NCBI RefSeq assembly: GCF_963576545.1
Contig: NC_083653.1
Coordinates: 19,371,639-19,435,638, forward strand
DNA length: 64,000 nucleotides
Direction of reading: 5' to 3'
Origin: Limanda limanda
Lineage: Eukaryota > Chordata > Actinopteri > Pleuronectiformes > Pleuronectidae
Positions 48,801 to 57,800 of the stretch are shown piece after piece. The notes beneath the pieces are model-generated. The model was not told the origin of the DNA, ran no database searches, and saw nothing but the letters and a program-made list of their open reading frames with translations. The translations under genes and the position numbers were made by a program. Positions within the stretch are counted from its first letter, which is position 1. The number at the start of each line of letters is the position of its first letter.

Positions 48801-51800
48801 TAGGCTCTCTTCTCATGCCTTGTGATGTGGTTGATGTCCTCAGAATATGCTGAATAAGAGTTGTATTCCAAAATGGACCCGTTCACCCGTTAAACAAGCA
48901 TGTCCTAAATTTGTCTGAATCCAGCTGTGCTGTTTTAAAGGACATTTTCATTAATAGCTATAGATTTCTTCTGCAACATCATCTTCCTCATTCTGTCCAT
49001 AGTTTGAAAGGATTCAAATGTATTATTTATGTAAGCTCTACAGCTATTAAATTATAAATTCCAACTCGCCCTACAATGTCTTCCTTTCAATAATAATTCT
49101 CAATTATGTAAATTGGTTCAGTTTGCTATTATACCTCATCTCAGACCCATCTTTCCTCTCATTTAAATCTTTAAATTACATGTACCAACATTTATATAAA
49201 TGTAGCTATTCCATATGTACACACTTATCTTGGCAGAAGTGGTTTCAGATCTTCTTAAATAGAACGATTTGCAAAGTGCCCTTTGTAACAATAGAATTGT
49301 TGTTAGTAATTCATGTTGCTCGGGGCAATGTTTTGTGTGGGAGACAGACCAAGATTAATGAGAGCTAGTTAAGGGTGAATTTACTCTGAAGACTGAGTTA
49401 AATGGAGTCACAAATTATGTTATAAAAGACAAGTGCTTACATCGTCCATTCTGTATGTTTTAGCGAGAACGGAACAGAATGAATCAGCCTGAAGCCATTA
49501 TACTGTTACCATTGGTAATTATGCTGCTGTGTTGCTCTGTATGAAGGTGCAAATTCTGTAATTCTTTAACTGAAGATGCTCAACCACTAAAAGAAACCTC
49601 TGTTGCTCATGTCAGGATGGAAAAGTTGAAAAATTTGAAAAATTTGAAAAAATATGCTTAATTTCATAGAAATTGCGTAATTAAAACCAGTACCTTTTTT
49701 TTTACCTTGCATAATACTTGTTATCCTCAGTGTTATAATCCTCACTAATCCTCCTCTGGTTGACCTGTTCTCTCATAAAGCCTTTTATTAGTGTTCAACA
49801 GGAAACAGAGTGCTCTCTCTGATCATCATGAAAACCATAATGTACTAAACGAAAGCAGTGTCATAAGCTGTCTAAAACTGGATAATAATATTTCAAATCA
49901 TGTTGCCAATTCAAAACAAAAACATTAATTTGATTCGATGAAATTAAGATTGTCATAGCTGACAATAAACCTTGTCCTGTTCTTACACAATCCAGAACAG
50001 GCACTCTCCAGATAAAGGATTCTCTGTCTAACACTGTGGTTTGGAGCAAATAATTTTGACATCCATTGTCCAGATAACCATAAAATCCAGGGTGGACATT
50101 TACAGGTCTCAGGTTGTGACCACCTCATGTAAACAAAACCACCAGGTCATCACTTCCACTTTTTTCCTTGACAAGATGAATCTTCAAAACTGTGAGCTCC
50201 TTTTAATGAAACCCACTATGAATAGTGATGGCCCCAAGATGATTCATAACAATCCTACTTTTGGATTGAAAGGGTTTTTCAATAAGAAGTGAAAGAAATG
50301 TCTCTTCTTGCCACCAGCAGGCAAAAAGATTTAACGTGTGATTGCAAAAGCATGAGAAGCTGATTATGCCTGCTCTCGCTGCATCGACCAGCATGAATTC
50401 TCAGATCTAGCAGCTTCTGAGAGTTCCCAAATCACCCATTTAAAAAGTAATTGCCCCCCCCCACCCCCCCCAAAAAAACCTAGTAGCTAGTTTTCGCAGA
50501 CTTGATGCTAATAATTGCAATTAAGCTTTTGCCATTTTTGCTAACAAGTCTTTAACATTACTGTGGAGTGTCTGCCCACTATTCTTTGCAGTACTATGTT
50601 AATTTAACGTAAGGACTAGCCACAGCAATGCAATTAGATTTAAGACTTTCGAGATGACTATTCAGATGAATGCTTGCTTGTGTGCTTCCGATTATAGACC
50701 TGCTGCATATAACTCAAACGCACTTTGAGCTTAAGATCACGACTTGACGGAAGAGCATTCACCTGCATGTTAAGAGGTAGGAGATGCAGCAGAGTAGAAC
50801 TCAGGATTCTATCGATGATGGCAAGTTTTCAAGGTCCTGAAGCATCAAAGCAGACACAGACAATCCCACTACCGCCACTCTGTGAAATAAGACACTGTTA
50901 ATAAAGTCAATTCATGTGCCAGCTGGCTTCAAGATTACAGTACAGAACAATATGTAATAGAATAGAACAATAAAAAAAACAATTCAGTTTAAAATATTAT
51001 TAAAGACAAGAATAAAAGTACGATCATAAGTGTGTTCTAAATGAGGCATGTCTTCCAAAAAAGTAATTGTGACTCATCAGTCCACAAAATATCACTCCAA
51101 AAATGTATGTGAGACATGAGACGATCCTGTGAGATTATCCTTTTAGTTGTTTTTGATCAACAGTGGTTTGCTCAGCAACTCTCTCCTACCTTAACTGAGG
51201 CAAGTGAGGCCTGCAGTTCTTCGGGTGTTTCTCTGGGTTCTTTTGAAACCTCCAAGGAGAATCCCTCTTGGGGGAGTTTCGGTCAGCAAGCCACTAGCAT
51301 TTCAAGTTTTCCACATGTTTCTCCGTTTTCAGGTAATATCTCTGACAGTCGGTGGAGAGATGTTTACCTTCAATAAATTGAATAATCAATTACTTGGGTT
51401 ATTTTTGTCTGATATTAAAAGGAGTTTGATGATCTGAAACATTTTCCTGTTTCAAATCCGTTTGGAGAGGGGAATAGCTTTTCACAGCACGGGCTGTGTG
51501 TCAAGGACAAGGCAACAGTTATGTGACAGTGCTGGTTCTCAGCATTTCTCTACCTTGACTGCAGTGAATAAAAAGCTGTACGTAAGGTATGTTGGTGTAC
51601 TGCAAATTCCATGCTGCTTTCAGCATCAGTCAGTGCTTGTAGTAGCCTCAGGTATTTGAAGAAGTTCTTAAAATTGAAATGATACATCTGCTGATAAATT
51701 TGTTGATTCTTCATCACTTCTTTGTTTGTTTGTTTTTTTAAAGAAGAAAGAAAGTTATGAAAATGTTAAAAGCACAGGAGTGAGGGGCATTGCAAGATCT

Positions 51801-54800
51801 ATTAAAAACTGAAGAAAAGAGAAAAGTTTTCAGTTTTCTTTTAAAGATGTTTACAGAAGTAGCTTCTCTGATGTCTAACAGCATGGCTGAGTTTACAAAA
51901 GCAGCAGCTACATGAAGTTCACCACTATCAAATAAAGTTGATGGAAGTGACAGGGAATGAGTCCGAACTTCGAAGGAACTCAAATTCTCCATTTATGTAA
52001 TTATGTCATCAACAGGAGTTCGGAGACTAATGACAACAATGATCGCTGTTACCAAGCGGGAAAGGCCTCAGGACAAACCAAACAGTTGCCTGAGCACAGG
52101 GGCTGAAAGTTTCTGTGCTGTTATTGTTGTGACTCAGAATGTGTAAACTTGGTTAAACCTCCGAACATGTGAGCAATCATTAGTACACACCACACTGGGT
52201 TTTCAGCGATTCCAAGAAACCATTTGGCTCATTGTGTCTCATGCAATCTTGCCTCCAGAGGATTTAGATGTTTATCTCTTTTTGCTGCTCTTGGCTGGCC
52301 ACATGGCTGTTGGCCTGTCTTGCTCTCCAGAAAGATGATAAGAGCCAGGTATTAGTGTTATCTGCTAAACAAATTGGATCATTCAGTGAGTATGTAGTGT
52401 TTGTATTTCTGATTTAATATTTGTATGAAGTAATTATTGAAGTAATTACATTTAAGCAATTACTGTGAATGTATTTTGATCAGATGATCAGGTATGATAG
52501 AATGAAGGGCTGGAACTGAGTCCCATTTTGCGAATCGTTGAATCCCTCTTGGAGAAGTTTTGGTTAACCAGCCGCTCCCGTTTCAAGTTTTCCATGAGCT
52601 TTCTCTGTTTTCCGATTATAGCTTTCACAGTCGATGGAGGGATTTTTACCTTCAATAAATTGAACCATCATTTACTTGGGTTACCTTTGTCTAATATTAA
52701 GTATTAATAATACATGGAAATCTTGAAACGGGAGCGGCTAGCTCACAAAAACAATTCGCAAAATCTGACTCAGTTCCATCCCTTCCTTTACAAAATACAT
52801 TCAAAGTAATTACGTTGGATGTATTTTGACTATATCTCATTATTGTTGCAGTCTTTGAACTCAAGTTGGACTACAAATGTTTTGTTAAAAACAATCAGAC
52901 AAATAAAAGGCAACAGAATCAGTTGACGGGTTGGTCTGTGAACAAGTGAGTCAAGAAGCGGAGGCCTATTTTCAGGAAGGAAGAGCGGACCACAACTGCT
53001 ACCACAGCTTTGCGTGCTTATCAACAGTCCTTCCTCTCTCTGCTGTTTCTCTCCTCTGGGCTGTTGTCCCAAGAGCTGTCACATGTATTCATACTTTTTA
53101 TCTTTCCAATCTGAAATAAGAGAAAGAGGCTTTTGTCATTAGCAATACAAAATACTGACCAGGGTTTTTTCTGCCTGTCGCAGTTCTCTTCTCACGGTTG
53201 GGCAAGCGAGGTAAAATTGATCTCAGCTCAACAGACTGGGTAAAAAACTCAAGCTTGCACCACTGTATTAATGTAGATGAATGTAAAGGTTTTGATGCAG
53301 TGTTTATACTTTGAATAATTACACTGAGTAGCACATATCAAACAGGCAAATGGTATTGAAAAGATTTCCTTATTTATTTATTTAGTAATTTTTTATCATT
53401 TTGTGTAACCAGACATGTACTGATACTTACTCTATTAAAACAGTTTAAATAATATTTCGTCAAAACCAAAATGAAGAGCAGGATTTAACTTTTTAATTTC
53501 ATATGAAATAGAAGTGTGTCCCTGAATTATGAGCAGCATCTCATTTACAGTGTGTTGACACCTAAGATCTTGAGTTTCACTGCTGACATAATTATTAATG
53601 CTTCACCTATTAATGCGTTAACTTGTGAAATGTTTCCACTGCACATGAGAGGAAAGTTGGAATGACTGCTGTTCCATTTTTATGTTTGAAAGTCTGATTC
53701 GATCAGCATTATACAGTTTGTGTTTTGTCAGTGAACTGTTTAATTTGTTCTCGACAAGAATGCCTGAAAATCTGCTTCTCCTCATTTATAATCTGGTTTC
53801 ATTTATTTGTCACCATTCTGAATTTGGACTATATGAACCTTGTAGTTGACAGTAGATGGATGTCGCATTATTACAAACATCATTCAGATGTAACACTTAC
53901 TGTTTACCAAAGGCCTCCACATAGTTCAAATACAAAACACTGATTATATTTGTAATACATGGTGGAGAGATTGAGGCAATGCAGATGGTGAGAGGTGAGG
54001 AAAATAATTTCATTTTAATAATTGTTGCCCATGGAAGAGTAAAAGTTGATTTGTTGTAGTTTCTACTTAATAATTAATGTGTGTGAATGTGAGAGTGGTT
54101 CTTGTCAAACTAATGTGTATTTTAACCCCTGTCTTCTTTGTTTACCATTTCCTCTCCTGTCCTAAACCCCACTCTACCATTCTACCCATCTCTTCCATTC
54201 TCCTCTTCATCTTCCCTCCTAATTCTATCACACACCCATTTCCATTTACTCCCTCCCTCCTCCTCATCTCCTTCCTTCTCCTTCTGTGTCCCTGCAGTGA
54301 CGGGAAAGCCCTTTTTCATTGTGTCTAGTTTCTCCCATCGCTGGTTGTTTGGCTGGGAAGGCTGTCAATTCTACGGCTGGGCAGGTTTCTTCTTTGGTGT
54401 TGGGAGCCTCATCACGATGACCATGGTCAGCCTCGACCGGTATCTCAAAATCTGCCATCTCAGTTACGGTATGTCAGTATCTCCTTTACAAGAATCTCAA
54501 ACAATGAAGTTCCATGTAGACCGGAGGAATGCCCAAATTTGTATGGGTTGGCTTTTGAATTAGAATAAATATAAATAACTATCTAACGTGTTAGAAATGT
54601 TTTGTCCTGATTTGCATATACAGTCACTGAGCCCTTTAATAGGAACACCACTAGATAGTTCCTCCCTTTGCTCAGTTCCAGATGTCATCGGAAACTCTGC
54701 TCCATGTCGACATGATTACATCTCATAATTTCTAAAGATTCAGTGCTGCAAATCTCCTGTTCTACTAAATCCCAGAAGTGAGTCCACAAAACACTTCTGG

Positions 54801-57800
54801 AGTTGCAGGGGTTAACAGCATTGCAGCAGAATCCAATACAATTGAAGTAACTGGTGACCACGTCTTCAGACGTAATAAAACAACAGAAAAATCTGTGCAG
54901 CTGATACAAAGAATCTGCTTGTCCTCCCACTACTTGACTTTCAAATCACTTCATGGGGCTGTTTTAGTCAGCAGAGCTTTTGAGCTACCTGGTTTTACCT
55001 TCTTCTCCTTCTGAGTTTCTCTGTCTTACTAATGGCACCTGTTGCCTGTACATATTTCACTGTTTTTGTACTATTATGAAATTTTTTTTTGAGGATCAAA
55101 TTCGAGTTGAAACAGCATAATTAACACCAAGTTTTAAGCCTTAAAGTCCTCTGATATCTTGCGACGAGGTGCATTCAGGGACCGTCACAAATGCCAACAT
55201 CAGCTAGCTTAGCCACTTCTGATGGAAGCTTTAACTATGCCTTCTGTTGTCAAGAATTGATGTAAGGGTTATTAAGTTTTGGCTAATTGTCACGACAGTG
55301 AGAGGGCAGAAGTCAAAAACCTGCTCTGAGAGTCAGGATTAAAGATAGAAAAGAAAAGGTTTGAGAAAAATAAGGTTGGAGTGAGACAATTAAGGTTACT
55401 TTTCTGTTTAGATGTGTTTTTTATTACCTATCTCATCACTAGTACATCACCATTTCCCTCTTTTCTTTCCCTCTAAGGCACATGGCTCAAACGTCACCAC
55501 ATCTTCCTATGCCTGGCATTTGTGTGGGCGTATGCAATGTTTTGGGCCACCATGCCCCTGATCGGCTGGGGAAACTACGCCCCTGAGCCCTTCGGGACGT
55601 CCTGCACGCTGGACTGGTGGCTGGCACAGGCCTCTGTGTCCGGCCAGATCTTCGTCATCACCATCCTCATCTTCTGCCTCATCCTCCCCACTGTCATAAT
55701 TGTCTTCTCCTATGTCATGATCATCTTCAAAGTCAAGTCTTCTGCAAAGGAGATGTCGCAATTTGATGCCCGGATCAACAACAGTCACAACCTTGAAATG
55801 AAACTTACAAAGGTGGGTGAGAGGCAGGAGGGGAGGAGAGGGGAAGAAAGTACTGCTTGTCCAGGAATCATGTTAAGGTCAACTTTGTGACATGAGTACT
55901 GCTTTGTATTCTCTTCCAGGTGGCAATGCTGATCTGTGCAGGCTTCTTGATAGCCTGGATTCCTTATGCAATCGTGTCTGTGGTGTCTGCGTTTGGTGAC
56001 CCAGACTCAGTGCCCATCCCGGTGTCTGTCATTCCCACCTTGCTGGCCAAGTCCTCCGCCATGTACAATCCCATCATCTACCAGGTTGTGGACCTGAAAA
56101 ACTCCTGCGCAAGATCCTCCTGTTTTATGGCCCTGAAGAAACGCACGCATTTTAGAAAGTCAAGGTAAAGAGGATTGTAATTGTTCATCTTTACTGATGA
56201 TTAATTATAGCTGAAGCACATTGATAGATCAGGCAGAGCACTGGAGTTATGTTAATGCTTCTCCTTCACCGGTTTATTCACAGCAGTGTAGCTATCAGCA
56301 TTTTTCACCAAATCGGTATTGTATAAACTTTTTCAACAAATTATCCCATGATAAAAGATTAAAGATAAGATTAAGATAAAAGATTCCATCTAATGCAAAT
56401 CAACTGTTCAACAGTTCCTATCCATCCATCCATCCATCCATCCATCCATCCATCCATCCATCCATCCATCCATCATCCATCCATCCATCACCCATCCATC
56501 CATCCATCCATCCATCCATCCATCTATCTATCATTTGCCTGCCCATGTGGCTTCTATATGATTACAATACTTATCTTAATCAAAATAAGCAGCAAACTGA
56601 GTATTTCCATCTTGAAACTACACTGAACCAAAAAGGGTCTCAAAAGAAAAACAGATTCCGACTTTACGTACAGCTTTTTATTCACTGCAGCCAGGATTTC
56701 ATTTGTCACACACATGTAAGAAAGATGACAGTTATGTCATCTTGCACCACTTGAATCCGCTGTTGAGGAAAACTATGGACCCCCACTGTTGCTGCCAGTA
56801 GTTGGCTTGCAGGATAACGTTGTTTATCCAAGGTTATTCTACAGAAGGCCACTTTACCTGATCAATTAGTATTGTGTGACTCCCACATTCTGTCACATCT
56901 GTCCTACATGACATTTTTATACATTTAATTCGTGGCAAAAATGACTTTTGGGGATTAATCAGTGCCAGGATTAAATTGCCAATCTCCAGGGTCTCAAATA
57001 TATTTATTTTAAAACAAAGGAATTTGAATAACAGGGACAGCCTTTGCTGCTTAAACCAAAGCTTTAGCTGCGGTTGAAAGATGAAGGTAAAGGTAGTCGT
57101 GGCTTGTAGAAGTAAAGGCCAATTTATGCCTCTCCGTTTTTTCTATTACGGACAGATAAGACCGCCCTATCCGTCGTGAAACGCCCTCTCCGAGGGCTTC
57201 GGACAGCTTTTCGTACACGTCTGATTTTTCTAACTATCCGTCTTCATGTTGGAGACCCGACGGACCGCTCTTGGCTCTGATTGGTCCGCGAACGACATCA
57301 TTTCCGTATGACGTCATTTCCGTATTTCCGGACCTCAAACTTCCTGACTTGTAGCAACAAACACGAACACAACTATGATTCTACGATTAATGTGACGTGT
57401 GTGTTAAGCCAGCGGAGTTGTCCGGCTGACGGTGGCTCGTTAGAGCACTGAGGGCATGTGTGCACGGTCACATACGGTTATAACGAGCTTTCAAAACGGC
57501 GCTAGCAGGCTAGGCTAGCGGGCTAGGCTAGCCACCATGCTAACTGCGGTGGTAACAGTGCAAGAACCCGCCGTCACGACTTTAATTCCACTTCTATCAT
57601 GACACTGTTTCTATAATACCGTCAGGTTAGAAGCAAACACTGGATAGTAGTAGTTAGTGTCGGGAGTCCCTGCTGACTGTGTGTGGAAGCTGGGGGGAGC
57701 TAGGTCCGTGTAGCTTCTAGCTACATGTAGCCTCAAGCAGATTCAAGCTGTGGAATCAGCAACACAGTTCGGAAACAAGACCGGGGAACCGCTGCGCTAA

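Noticed and set aside
51738..51992. Reverse frame with [10 protein letters not shown], resembling the C-terminus of LINE reverse transcriptases
   Set aside because: The motif is short and the rest does not follow a LINE; I could not support a call.
53725..54563. Long frames upstream of opn5 exon 3
   Set aside because: They run through the pyrimidine-rich acceptor tract into the exon; only the part after 54297 is coding.
55507..55788. Reverse-strand acidic frame of 93 codons
   Set aside because: Antisense shadow of opn5 exon 4.
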